A stretch of DNA of 64,000 nucleotides from Adiantum capillus-veneris (GCA_014529385.2 CM043945.1:142978741-143042740), one strand, 5' to 3'; shown: positions 47,901 through 60,434, counted from the stretch's first letter. Numbers and translations are program-made. Notes: a model not told the origin generated them from the letters alone.

Positions 47901-49340
47901 GGAAAGAAAGCAATTGGTTCAAAATGGGTATACAAAGTCAAGTGCAAGTCAGATGGTAGTGTGGAAAGATACAAAGCGAGGCTTGTTGCTGAAGGTTATG
48001 CACAAACAAAAGGTCTTGATTATGATGAGACATTTAGTCCAGTTGCAAAGATGACAACAGTCAGATTGGTGATAGCAATGGCAAGTATGTTCGGTTGGAA
48101 GTTACGGCAAATGGATGTAGATAATGCATTCTTGAATGGTGACTTGGAAGAAGAAGTTTATATGATACAGCCAGAGGGTTATCAACATCCAGAGTTTCCA
48201 TATTATGTGTGTAAGTTGAAGAAAGCATTGTATGGTTTGAAGCAAGCATCTAGAGCTTGGTGTGAAAAGATAACCAGATTCTTGAAGAAGATTGGATTTA
48301 AACAATCCACTGCTGATCACTCATTATTTTTGAAGCATGTTGATGGAGAGATCGTCGTTATTGTTATCTATGTTGATGACTTGATTCTCACTGGAAATCA
48401 TGCTGAGCAAATTTTGCATGTCAAGAAGAGTTTGTTGAGAGAATTCAACATGAAGGACCTTGGTGAGTTGAGATATTTCTTGGGAATTGAAATTGTCAAT
48501 ACTTTATCAGGAATTTGGATGATACAAAGACAATACGCATTGGATATGCTTGAGAAGTATGGAATGACAGCATGCAAACCGGTTGATACACCTCTTGATC
48601 AAAATGTGAAGTTGTTTGATGATGGACATTACATTGAGGATGTCACTATGTATCGCAAGATGGTTGGAAGCCTTATTTACTTGACAATAACAAGGCCAGA
48701 TTTGAGTTATGCAGTGGGTGTTGTGAGTCAATTCATGCAAAAGCCATGTAAAAGTCATCTTGATGCAGTGAGACGGATTATGAGATATGTGAAAGCCACT
48801 GTCAGTTATGGAATGTTTTATGAAAAGAATGGGAAGCTTTGTCTTTATGGTTACACAGATGCAGATTGGGCAGGAGATTTTATGGATAGAAGATCTACAA
48901 GTGGTTATGCATTTTCCATTGGCAATGGTATGATAAGTTGGAGTAGCAAGAAGCAATCAACTGTAGCATTATCAAGTACAGAAGCTGAATATCGTGGAGC
49001 AGCTTAGGCAGCATGTGAAGAGTCATGGTTGAGAGTACTTATGGTAGAATTTGGTTTTGACTATCTTGACAGTGTCATTATATATTGTGACAATATTAGC
49101 AGCATCATGTTGGCAAAGAATCCAGTCTACCATGCTCGCACTAAACACATTGAGGTACATTATCACTTCATTAGAGAAAAAGTTTTGGCAAATGAGATTG
49201 ATTTGGTGTATGTGAAGACAAATGATCAAGTTGCGGATATATTCACAAAAGCTCTTGGAAAGGAGAAGTTTTGCTACTTTCGTGAAGCATTGGGAATTCA
49301 TCATATGCAAGCTCACTCTGAGCTTGAGGGGGAGTGTTAA
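44973..49340 (+). pseudogene. Ty1/copia gag-pol polyprotein, nearly intact, one amber stop
   Basis: The first ATG of the frame (MAESSTQVTQ) is at 44973. In order: copia gag (residues about 5-235), an RGG-rich stretch, a CCHC zinc knuckle (C289, C292, H297, C302), protease with DSGA at 367, integrase with H507, H512, C542, C545 and catalytic D572, D635, E671 (D-X35-E), reverse transcriptase with YVDD at 1133-1136, and RNase H. The frame is open for 1344 codons, then TAG at 49005-49007 in the STEAEYRGAA-[stop]-AAC context of RNase H, where relatives usually have glutamine (CAG to TAG is one transition). The same frame continues to 49340 with no further change. Loss of the last 111 residues should disable RNase H, though readthrough is conceivable. 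Confidence 0.95.
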
Positions 49341-49547
49341 AGAATATGCCCATTGTGCTATGGGCGGCTGGACACTGACTATACTATGTTGTAAATATAC
49401 TTTGGATATAGTTCAAAGAAGAAGAAGAGAAGAGCAGCTCGTTGAATGACTGCTGTAGGGTAACGATTGTGTGTGTGTGTCTCGATTTGTGTTGGTGTGT
49501 GTGTGTAGTCTTCTTTTCTACCTTCTCCATCACCTGCGCACTCTACA
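49335..49547 (+). repeat. 3' LTR of the copia element
   Basis: 213 bp, preceded by the polypurine tract and followed by GGCTT. One substitution relative to the 5' LTR. Confidence 0.95.
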
Positions 49548-50955
49548 GGCTTCATGCATCACAAACATAACATAAACTTGAAGAAAGCTTTAACTATCCC
49601 AATCCTCAGTCCCAAGACCTCAAACACCTTCGAAGGTGGAGAGAGCTAGCAGGGAATGAGGGTAGGGAAGAGGAAGAAGAAACATTTCGTAGGAGAAAGA
49701 ATTAGTTCCTCACTTATCATACTCTTGTTGCTAGCATACATAATAGCATAGTAATAAAGAAGAAGGAGATGGCAAGCTTAAGCATTGAAGCATGGATCTT
49801 GGTTGGATTTGCACTCCATAGCCAAGAGTGTTGGTGTAGGCTCTCGACCTCTACTTGCTTGGAGAAGGAGAGGGAGCTCTTGCACTTTGCATAGTACACA
49901 ATGAGAGTGCTTGTGAGTGTGTGTGGGTGAGTATACCCCCTAAGCACCCCCCTAGCTTGCTTGGGTCGACCCCCCCTTGTAGCTCATGCTTGAAGCTCAT
50001 TGGACCCCTCCAGGCCTAGCCAATCACAAGCAGGAGCCATTACAAGCAACATGGGTAGCCTTGGGACAAGTGTCCCCCTTTCCCCTTTGAGAGAGAGGAC
50101 TTGATAAATGCAAAATCAATTAGATAATTGAAGTAATTTATCATTGGACCCCTTTGAAGCCTAGCCAATAGGCTTCAAGCAACACATGAAGGTAACATGG
50201 GTAGGGACCTGACATGTGTCCTTGCTGCCTCTTCAAGCTGGGGCTTCCCTTGTGAGTGTGAGTGTGAGTGTGTGTTCTCTCTCTCTAATCCCTAGGAAAA
50301 GGGCTCGCCCCCCCTCTTGTAGGGATGCTTTTGACTTTAGGAGCTCAAGCACCTCAGTCATCAAGCATGACAAAGCACTTGAAGTAGGGGGTGTTCCCAC
50401 AAGCATCTCAGGCAAGCTTCTCAAGGTACCTCAAGCACCTTAATCATGCACCAAGTCAAGCACCTCAAGCATGGAGCCAGTCAAGCACCTCAAGCATCTT
50501 AATCAAGCACCTCAAGCAGGACAAGCACCTCAAGCACGACAAGCACCTTGAGCTTGGGCCGGGTTCCCACCTCAAGCTCAGCCCTAGCTTACCTAAGGTC
50601 AAAGGACTTTTACACACATTATTGGAGGTCTTCAATGAAGCTAACCCTAAGGTCTTATGCTCCATTGGTTAGCCTTGCTCTTGATAGACCATCTCCCATT
50701 TGGGCCCCTTTACTATTGGCCCCGTGTTGAGATAGATCTATAAGCACATATCTATATCTTAACACTTGTTCCCGTTTATTCTCCCACATTAAGTGATCAA
50801 TTTAATATGAGAAAATCATTTGGGTTGGTTAGATATTAGATTTTATGACACATACCCACTTACCCTAATATAATTAACAAAAACAACCATTAATAGGCTA
50901 CTTAAGGACCTCTCTTCTTAAGCAAGAAAAGAGAAACCAAACGCTCTGATACCAA

Positions 50956-52610
50956 TGTAATGGAAATGGCCTATGAACTTTGAGAGTAGCGGAATTAGGA
51001 AATTAGGTGAAGCACTTTTGAGAGATTACTTTGTGAGCATAGCGGATGAACTTAATTGATGGTAGCAACATAAACATGGTACTAAGTTAACTTAGCATGA
51101 ATAATACTTTTGCAAGAGAGAGAGTTTAGAGAACATGACAATAGTTGAAGACCGGATTCACATGGAGCCGGTCCCCCCTCCAACAATAGGCATTTGTATT
51201 ATAGTTTCTCCCATCAAGAGAGATTTGGTACAATACAATCTTTGTGTTCCTTGTTACCTACGTGATGCAATGAAGATGGAAAGCTTCATGCATCACAAGC
51301 ATAACATAACTTCTACAAAGCATTAACTATCCAAAGCCTCGGTCCCAAGGCCTCAAACACCTTCAAAGGTGGAGAGAGCTAGCGGGGAATGAGGGTAGGG
51401 AAGAGGAAGAAGAAACATTCCATGGGAGAAAGAAATAGTTCCTCACTTATCATTACTCTTCTTGCTAGCATACTTAATAGCATAGTAATGGAGATGGAGA
51501 AGATGGTAAACTTAAGCAGTGAAGCATGGCTCTTGGTTGGATTTGCATTCCATAGCCAAGCATGTTGATGTAGACTCTCACTTCTCACAAGCTTGGAGAA
51601 GGAGGTGGTGTTCCTCAACCTTCACCAAGTGAGAATGCCCTTGCAAATGAGTGTGTGTGTGTGTGAAGTATATCCCCCTAGCACCCCCCTTCCTTGCTTT
51701 GGGCAATTGGTGACTTTTCTACATGCTACAAGCTCTTTGGACCCCTCTCCCCGTAGCCAATCACATGCAGCATGCAATCAAGTACATAGGTAGTCTTTTG
51801 ACAAGTGTCCTCCTTACCCCTTAGAGAGAGAGAGCTCGAAAATATCTAGATATTTGTTGGATGGAAGTAGAAGCTCATTGGACCCTCTTTAGCCCAACCA
51901 ATAGCATTCAAGCACACCATGTGGTTAAGCTTAGTGAGAGTTTGACATGTGTCCCATGTGCCCTTTTAGAAAAGGGGTGCCCCTTGGGTGAGTGGAAGGT
52001 TAGGTCAAAGATTCCCCTAACTTTGGGACTTTTATGCATAGGAAGCTTCTCAAGCAACTTCCTCATTAAGGGTGTAGGGTCTCTTTTTGACTCAATCATC
52101 TTACCCCCCATGCATAGGAAGCTTCTGAAGCAACTTCCTCATTAAGTATGACAAGTACCTCAAGTACCTTAGTCATCGAGCATGACAAGCACCTTAGGTG
52201 GAGTTCCCACCTCAAGATCAACCCTAAATTGCCTAATGTCAAAGGCAAATTTAGGTCTGGTTCTCACCTCAAGCACAGCCCTAGCTTGCTTAAGGTCAAA
52301 GACAAGTTTAGGTCGGGTTCCCACCTCAAGCTCAGCCCTAGCTTGCTTAAGGTCAAAGGACTTTTAACACTAACCATTGGAGTTCTTTAATGAAGCTAAC
52401 CCTAAGGTCTTTTAAGCTCTATTAGTTAACCTCGCTCTTTGACAGACCATCTCTCATTTGGACCCCTTTACCCTTGGCCCCTTGTTGAGATAGATCAGTA
52501 AGCACATGTCTATATTCTAACCCTTGTTCCTGTTTATTAGCCCGCATTAAATGATCAGTTTAATATGAGAAAATCATTTGGGTTGGTTAGATATTAGATA
52601 TTTAATGGCA
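50956..52610 (-). repeat. LTR2 of the chromovirus array
   Basis: On the plus strand starts TGTAATGGAAATGGCC and ends TTTAATGGCA (1655 bp). It is followed by TTACCTCTCTCTTG, the reversed polypurine region of interior A, and preceded by GGCTCTGATACCAA-type primer-site sequence (50945-50955) of the next unit. It contains three roughly 70-bp repeats around TCAAAG.CAA.TTTAGGT at 52200-52370. Confidence 0.85.
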
Positions 52611-52964
52611 TTACCTCTCTCTTGAAATCATAGTCGTCCTCGAGTATGAGGTAAAAGAGATAAAGTCATAGTCATTAGTCAATTTGTCTTAGCGGGTAGA
52701 GGATCCCTTTTTACCCTACGACATCATTCCAAGATGGATGACTAATCCATTTGGTGCTTGGGAGATATAGCTGCCGCAAGCATGTCTGCTCTTTAGTCCA
52801 TTTCATCTTTCCAAGTAGAGTGACAAATGCTACATGGTGTTTGAGATATGTCATCATCCAAACTTGATTCTTAGTATGCATACTACTTAAATTTGTGCAC
52901 AATAAAGAGAGAATTAGTCTTATAAGACAGAATATTGATCATTAAAAGAAACATGTACATTTGC

Positions 52965-55900
52965 TTACTCTAATGTAGCATTGTAAGCGTTGACAAGGTT
53001 CATACTATCCTTAAGATGGATTCCTTGAATCCATCTAGCATCTTCAAAAGGATAAGTTTTCAACTTAATAAGATATCGTCGGATAATCTTACCATGTCGT
53101 AGTACCTTGTCTTCATGCCGAAGGATAGCTTCGGGTTGTAGTACCTCTTCTTGATCTTCAGTTTTGGGAGGGTCTTCAATAATTGGTTCATTTGGAGGCT
53201 CTCCTTTGTAGGGCTTAAGTAGGCTCACATGGAAAGCATTGTGTATGAGCCAATGGTTAGGCAACTTGAGTCGATAAGCCACCTCATTGATTGGCTTCAA
53301 AATTTGAAAAGGACCATAGTATCTTTTTGCTAGTTTAGCATAATACTTTTGATGGCCCGTAGGATTTTTGCCCATAGTTTGCCTCAATCGAGCCTTAGGA
53401 AACTTAAGTAAGACCCAATCATTTTCTTTGAACGTTAAGGCCCTTCTGTGCTTGTTAGCAACAACTTTTTGTCTTAGTTGGGAGATGGATATAGCCTCCT
53501 TAATCTTTTGAAAAGATGCTTGCAGGTCACGGCTATACTCATCGGCAACAAAGATCTTTCCATGTACTTTAAGTAGCAAGGGACTCTTAGGTCTTCCCTC
53601 TATGATTTCAAAAGCTGCTTTTCCCGTAGAAGTATGGATAGTATTATTATACACATACTCTATAAGAGGTAAGTAATTTTCCCATTGTGAGCATTGATCT
53701 ACTTCTGTAACATAGGTCTTTAGTAGATCAAGAATATTAAGATTGGCTATCTCACTTTGGCCATCCGTTTGTGGGTGATATGTCGAAGAGAAATTTAATC
53801 TTGTACCTAGATTTTAGAAGAGACCTTTCCATAAATTACTGGTCATTCTAGGATCTCTATCTGACATGATGGATGTTGGAAATCCATGGTGTTTGAAAAT
53901 CTGTGATATGAAGAGAGTTGCCATTTGGTGTGCCTTAATAGTATTCTTGACAGGGATAAAGTGTGCTTGCTTGCTAAACTTGTTGACTATTGTCCATATT
54001 CTCGTATTCCCATTTGGTATGCCTTAATAGGCTTCTTGATAGGGATAAAGTGTGCTTGCTTGCTAAACCTGTCGACTATTGTCCATATTCGCGTATTCAC
54101 ATGGATAGATTTGGGTAATCCAAAGATAAAATCCATGGATATACTCTCCCATGGTGAATTAGGAATTGGCAATGGCTGGAGTAATCCAGGTTGCTTCCCT
54201 CTATCATACTTGGTCTTTTGGTATACCACACATTTTGAAACATACTCTTGTATGTCCACTTTCATGGTAGGCCAATAAAAGTACGTCTCTACTCCTTGAA
54301 GAGTAGGTTGAATGCCTCTATGCCCCGCATAGGGAGGAGCATGGGATTCATACATGACTTTCTCACGAAGGGAGTGGGTAACACATAGCCTATTGCCATG
54401 GAGAAGATAACCATCCTACAAGGTGAATGGTTCCTCTTTCTTCCCCAAAGCAAGGGCTGACATTCTGTCTTTAAAGTCAGAGTCAGTAGCATACTCATCT
54501 ATCATAGAAGATAGATCATTGTGAGTTTCTATTGACACAACATTAACTTTTTGTCGTCATGAAAGTGCATCAGCCACTTGATTGTGCTTACCAGCAATGT
54601 GAGCAATGTGGAAATTAAATTATGAAAGAAAATTTGCCCACCTCATTTTTTTGTCGGAAAGCTTTGTTTGCGTCATGAAGTACTCGAGACTTTGATGGTA
54701 TGTTCCTAAAATGAATGGAGTCCCCAATAGATAGTGCTTCCATGTGTCTAGGGCATGTAGAACAACTAATAGCTCTTTCTCATAAATGCCTAAGACCCGT
54801 TCATCCGCGTTGAGCCTTCAGCTCTCATATGCTATGGCATGCCCTTCTTGAAGCAAGACTGCTCCAAGGCAATCATCACAAGCATCACATTGGACCTCAA
54901 ATGGCTTTGAGAGATCGGGAAGCATAAGAACTGGTTGGGAGATAAGCTTCTCTTTGAGCTTGTCAAAAGCACTTTTCTCCTTAGCAGTCCATGAATACTT
55001 AACGTTTTTCTTTGTTAAGTCATGTAATGGTCCTGCTATTTAAGAGAATTTTGCTATGAAGCGTCTATAGTATGCACACATACCAATAAAGCTTCTTAGC
55101 TCATGTAGATTCCTTGAATTAGGCCATGCTTTTATTACCTCCAACTTTGATGGATCCATACGGATACCATCTCGAGAGATAATATGACCTAAGTATTGAA
55201 TCTCTTGAAGGAAAAATTTTCTTTTCTTTTGATTGAGAAAAAGCTTATTCTCCTTTAATGCTTGAAAAATCACTTGGACATGTTGCTTGTGTTCCTCCAA
55301 GGGATTCAAGTAGATGATGATATTATCAAAGAACACTCCGGTGAATTTGCGGTAGGGTCTAAAAATTTTCTCCATTAATCGATTGAATGTAGCTGGTGCA
55401 TTAGTCAAGCCAAAAGGCATGACTAGATATTCATAAAGGCCAAACGTTGTACGAAACGCGGTCTTTAGGATATCTTCATTCACTATCCTTATTTGATGGT
55501 AGCCACTTTTAAGGTCAATCCTACTGAAGTAGGTAGAGCCTTGTAGCTTATCAAACAGACCTTCCACCCGAGGTACGAAAAATCTGTTTTTGATAGTGAT
55601 ATGGTTTAGTGCGCGATAGTCCACACACATGCGGTATGTACCATCTTTTTTTTGCACTAAAAGTACTAGAGAGCAAAAGCGAGAGGAGCTAGGCCTCACC
55701 ATTCCTTTGTCTACCAATTCTTGTACTTGCCTCATGATCTCCTCTTGTTGAGCTTGTGAAACTTGATAGGGAGGTTTGTTATGCGGTGAGCTTCCTGATA
55801 GGAGCTCAATTTGATAATCATCATCCCCTCGTTTTGGAGGTAAGTCCATAGGGATATCATCGATGAACACATCTTGGAATCCATTTAGAAAGTTAGACAA

Positions 55901-57826
55901 GTCTAACTCTTCTTGATTCCTACCATTCACTTTTTATGAAACATTAGGACCTTTTAGGGATTCTTTGACAACAATCATGTACACAGAAACTAAGCTTTTC
56001 ATTGATTTATCAAGGGCGAGAGGATTTACAAGTGGTATAGTACAACCAGACTCATTAGCATCTATATACATGTTCTTTCCCCTGTAGGTGAAGTAGATTC
56101 TCCTTTCAGGGAACTTCATGTTGGCAACCATGCGGTTGAACCATGGTACCCCTAGGATAGCATCCTCATGTTGGAGAGGAGAGATAAAGAAGTCTTCTTT
56201 GTCGACATAGCTTTGGACATGAAGCCTCAACTTCCCAATCAAGGGAGTAACGGAGGCTTGTTGTCCCTTGAAAGCGGCATCGGCAGTTACATCATCTCCC
56301 ATCTCAAAAGCTTGAATGCCCAACTTGGTGGCCAACTCCATTGATATGAAGTTGAGAGTAGAACCAAGGTCAAACAAGATGAAGGCATCATGCTCCCTTA
56401 TCTTTCCCCAAGCATAGGAGAGAGGTAATCCTTTGCAACGAGTATCCTCTTTTGGAGCTTCGATAGTGGAAGCTCTAAGAGTCTCATTGCGAGCATTTCT
56501 TTTGGGGCAAGAATGATAGCCATGTCCTTGCTCCCCACACTGAAAACATTTGTGATCCTTGCGAAAAGTTTAAAGCTCTTCAGGAGAGTTTATTTTTACC
56601 TTTGTAAACTCCTTTCTCCTTTGACCCATTGTTGTTGTTGGAATGGCCGTGGGAAAAATTTTGGGCATTAATTTTTCCCTTTGCATCACTTTTGTCTTTA
56701 TTTTCCATGGGTTTGACATTCCGTCTAGTCCCTTGTTGGAAATTGATGCGTGAAGCAACCATGGTATAGTGGATTACTTCGCTGATAGAGTCAGGCCGTT
56801 GAGAGTTGACATACTCGACCGTCTCTTCAGGTGATCCCGCAAAGAATTGTTGTTTTTGCTCAGCAAAGTCTATCTTTTGAAAGACAGTAGCCTTGAGATG
56901 TAAATCCCAAAACTTGTCCACATATCTGTGGATAGACTCACGAGAGAGAAGCCTTAAACTCCGCCATTCGGTGAGCACTTTGTCATTTGCATCGCTGGCA
57001 AGGAATTGCTCTATGATTGAAGCTCGTTGAGTTTTCCATGTTTTTGGGGCTTCCCCATTACCACGAAGGCTAGCCCACCATTGACGAGCCAATTTTTGGA
57101 AGTGCATAGCTACATGGTGTAGCTTGGAGGACTCCGCGAAGCCCTCGTCTCCAAAGACTGCATCAAATTGTTGGATGAAGGCCAATACTTTGTCAGTAGC
57201 ACCAAAGGCGCCATCATAGGTGAGCAAAGAGATACTCTTCCCTCCCTCTTTGAACTTCTTGAGCTTTTGTGACCTTCGCCATGCAGGGTAAGATTTGCGA
57301 TGTCCTTCCCTCTTATATTTTCTAAGAGAATAGCCATAGCTTTGATCGGTAGAGGAGGAAGGTGAAGAAGAAGGAGAAGAGGGTGACCTCTTTCTTGCCC
57401 TATTCTTCCTTGGTTTCCTCTCTTCCCTTTTGGAGTGATGACGAGAAGGACTACGGGTTAACTGTTTCCTCTTGGGAGGAGTTGGCGATATTTTAGTTCG
57501 CCTTCTTCTTGGAGCCACATCTTTGGAGGAATTTAGGGATTCATTGCTTTCTTGATCTTTGGATTCCTCCTCTCGTATGAGAGAGAGTCTTCTTTTGGGG
57601 GTCTCTTCAAGAGGCCTCGTAAGCTTTCTCTCCTCTTGGAGTGAAAGGAAATCCCATAAGCACGAAGTTGTTGAGTAACTTTGGCTTGCAAAGTGGGGTT
57701 GCCCATATCTTGTACCAACCTAGTGACAAGATAATTAACAAACATGGGGGCATCATCATTGGCACCTTCATGTGCAAAATCAAAGTTATCAATGTTCATA
57801 CTACTCTCTCGGTTATTGTCAGCCAT
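52965..57826 (-). pseudogene. Chromovirus gag-pol (unit A), all domains present but broken
   Basis: Minus-strand order: gag from MADNNRESSMNIDNF (57826), a frameshift near 57525, gag core (56580-57518; QWWASLRGNGEAP), CCHC zinc knuckle (about 56507-56550, C-X2-C-X4-H-X4-C), protease (56377-55934; FDLGSTLNFIS, with leucine where the active site usually has S/T), reverse transcriptase (55930-55040; RMCVDYRALN, MPFGLTNAPATF). The catalytic motif reads FFDN instead of the usual YxDD/FFDD (asparagine codon 55322-55324). RNase H follows with several stops (55040-54500), then integrase (54355-52965; GHRGI, FYWPTM, FGLPKS, GPFQIL, NAFHVSLLK) and a chromodomain-like tail (PEAILRHEDK, YPFEDARW). An 89-bp out-of-frame duplication interrupts the integrase core. 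No product would be functional. Confidence 0.88.
53921..54098. repeat. 89-bp tandem duplication inside integrase
   Basis: CCATTTGGTRTGCCTTAATA starts at 53921 and again at 54010; both units end CGTATTC. Several substitutions separate them, so the duplication is not new. The length is not a multiple of three, so it destroys the integrase frame. Confidence 0.88.
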
Positions 57827-58216
57827 GTTAATTAAACTTATATGTTTACTTAGTGTATGCTTTGGCAATTCAAAACCTTAGTTGCTACTCCTCTTAGCCT
57901 TTTAAAATAGGCACTTAAGTATCTACACCCACGGCTCGAATTGGTTAATTATAGAGAGTAGTGGAGTGAGTCTAACATAGCGAAGTTGCCAAGGGATAGC
58001 TACTTTTGGACTTCTTATGGCTCAATAATGGTAAAGCTGTAGGCAAGTTTAAATAGACTCCATTATTAAAACCAAAGCTCCCGAGGTGTGCATCATATCC
58101 CACATAGTGGGCTCAACAAAACCGATAATAGATCCCATACACAATATAATTAACAAAAACAACCATTAATAGGCTACTTAAGGACCTCTCTTCCTAAGCA
58201 AGAAAAGAGAAACCGA

Positions 58217-58231
58217 ATGCTATGATACCAA
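58217..58231 (-). other. Primer binding site of chromovirus unit A
   Basis: Minus-strand TTGGTATCATAGC follows the LTR end TTACA. It matches the initiator-Met type TGGTATCAGAGC with one change; the equivalent site at 50945-50955 is unchanged. Confidence 0.8.
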
Positions 58232-60074
58232 TGTAATGGAAATGGCCTATGAACTTTGAGAGTAGCGGAATTAGGAAATTAGGTGAAGCACTTTTGAAAG
58301 ATTACTTTGTGAGCATAGCGGGTGAACTTAATTGATGGTAGCAACATAAACATGGTACTTAGTTAACTTGGCATGAGCAATACTTTTGCAAGAGAGAGAG
58401 TTTAGAGAACATGACAATAGTTGAGGACCGGATTCCTATGGACCGGTCCCCCCTCCAATAGGCATTTGTATTATAGTTTCTCTGTAACATTTAATGGCCT
58501 AGAATCTTATTTGTAGCGGAAATTAGCATGAACATAGTGGGCATTTCATTAGAATAGATTCCTAATGATAATTACAAGAGTTCTTGGGTGGAGAGAGCAA
58601 CAAAAAGCATAACACCTAGTTAGATAGCATCGACAATACTTTCAAAAGAGAGAGCAATTAAACTATTGACAACAGTTGAGGACCGGATTTGCATGGAGCC
58701 GGTCCCCCCTCCAAAAGGCTTTGTATTATGGTTTCTCCCATCAAGAGAGACATTGTACAATACAATTCTTTGTGTTCCTTCAAGACTAGCTAGTGCAATG
58801 AAGATGGAAGCTTCATACACCAAGCAAAACACTTAATCAAACACAACTTGAATTATCCCCGTTCTCAGACCCAAGACCTCACACACCTTCGAAGATGGTG
58901 AGAGCTAGCAGGGTATGAGAGTAGATTGAGAGGAAAAAGAAGTATCTTACGAGAAAGAAGTACATCTCCTCACATAATCACTCATATTAGCATAGCTTAG
59001 CTTAGTAATTAGCTTGGTAGAGAAGATGAGCATGCATTGAAGCTTGGCTCTTGGTTGGATTTGCATCCACATGCCAAGAGAGTGTTGATGTAGGCTTCTA
59101 TCTCACAAGCTTGGAGTAGGTGATGAGCTCTCCATTAAAGCTTGGGAGGAGATAGAGTGTTTTTCCTTCACACATGGTCAAGTGTGAGAGTGTGAGAGTG
59201 AATGCCCAGCAAAAATCAGCCCCCCCTCTCTCTTGGGCGAGCCCTAGCTGCTAAGTTAGGCTGGCTTTTTCCTCATTGGACCTCCCCAGGTCAAGCCAAT
59301 AGGAATTAAGCAGCATAAGTGATAGCCTTCTGACATGTGTCCCCCTTTCCCCTTTTGTGAGAGCTTTAGATAATTAAATAATTAAACTAAACTCTCATTG
59401 GACCCCTTTGCCTCCTGGCCAATAGGAATCAGGCAAGCCATGGGGCTTCTGAATGCTCATTGGACCCCTTGGGAGACTGCCCAATAGTCTTCTAGGACAC
59501 TTAATTCTTATTGGTTTCTTTTATTAAATGTTTTTAAATTAATTAAACTAGATTTACTCTAGCTTAATTCTCATTGGTCCACTTCAAGGGTCTTCCAATA
59601 GGAATTGGGCACACCTTGTGGGCATCTGGCCTAGGGAGCTGACATGTGTCCCTCATTCCCTTTGTGTAAAGGGAGCCTGTGTGTGTGTGTGTGGTTTTCT
59701 CTCTCATCCCCTAGCTTTGGGGCTCGCCCCCTCCCATGTAGGGATGCAGAAAGACTTTTTGGGCACACACACTAAGCATCCAATTTTCCCTAAGGTTGAC
59801 CTTTGGACACAACCTTTGAATTTTGGAACCTTAGCATTTTGGAAGTCTTAATGGGCTGAACCTTAGGGTCTTTTTAGCCCGTTGTTTCACATGGCTCTTT
59901 TGCAGATGGCCCCCCCTTTGGATCCCTATTTTCCCTCCTTTGGATCCCTACTGTGGCCGGTCTGCTAACTTAACCAATATTCTAGCTTTTTCTCCCTTGG
60001 CACTTCCCCACATTAAATGATCAGTTTAATATGAGAAAATCATTTAGGAGAATTAGATATTGATTATTATGACA
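58232..60074 (-). repeat. LTR1 of the chromovirus array
   Basis: On the plus strand starts TGTAATGGAAATGGCC and ends ATTATTATGACA (1843 bp). About 190 bp longer than LTR2, mainly through extra copies of a CATTGG...CCAATAGG module (59273-59602). An internal CTCTGTAACATTTAATGGCC near 58480 looks like a second start of LTR text, suggesting an internal partial duplication. Followed at 60075 by the polypurine region of unit B. Confidence 0.8.
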
Positions 60075-60434
60075 TTACCTCTCTCTTGAAATCATAGTCG
60101 TCCTCGACTATGGTGTAGAGAAGATAAAGCATATGCATGAGTCCTTTTCTTAGCGGGTAGAGGATCCCTATGTTACCCTACGACATCATTCCATAATGGA
60201 TGACTAGTCCATTTGGCGCTTGAGAGCCTGAGGCTGCCGCAAGCATGTCTGCACATTAGTCCTATCAGTCTTCAATAGTAGAGTGACAAGCTCTACTTGG
60301 TGTTTGGGAGACGTCGTCTCCACAAACTTGATCTAAGCATGCATACTACTTTATTTTTGTGCACAAATAAAGAAAAAGAGAGTCTTATAAGATAAAAATT
60401 TTTGTTCATTTTTTTTAACATTTTGTACATTTGC

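Larger units (their letters stand above)
43851..49552 (+). mobile_element. Young full-length Ty1/copia element with GGCTT target duplication
   Basis: LTRs of 213 bp at 43856-44068 and 49335-49547 start TGTTAAAGAATATG and end CACTCTACA; by eye they differ at a single base (GAATGGCTG against GAATGACTG). GGCTT flanks both ends (43851-43855, 49548-49552). A Met-type primer site TGGTATCAGAGCTC lies at 44072-44085, and the polypurine tract GCTTGAGGGGGAG at 49322-49334 touches the 3' LTR. One polyprotein frame fills the interior. The element sits inside LTR3 of the chromovirus array and is among the youngest insertions in the window. Confidence 0.97.
43541..50850 (-). repeat. LTR3 of the chromovirus array, split by a copia insertion
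   Basis: LTR sequence 43541-43855 continues at 49548/49553-50850 after removing the copia element. It starts TGTAATTTGCC (plus strand) and ends TTTTATGACA. A minisatellite of CAAGCACCT units lies at about 50420-50550. The repeated text GACCGGATT..GTGGAGCCGG at 43720-43745 is shared by all copies. Confidence 0.75.
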
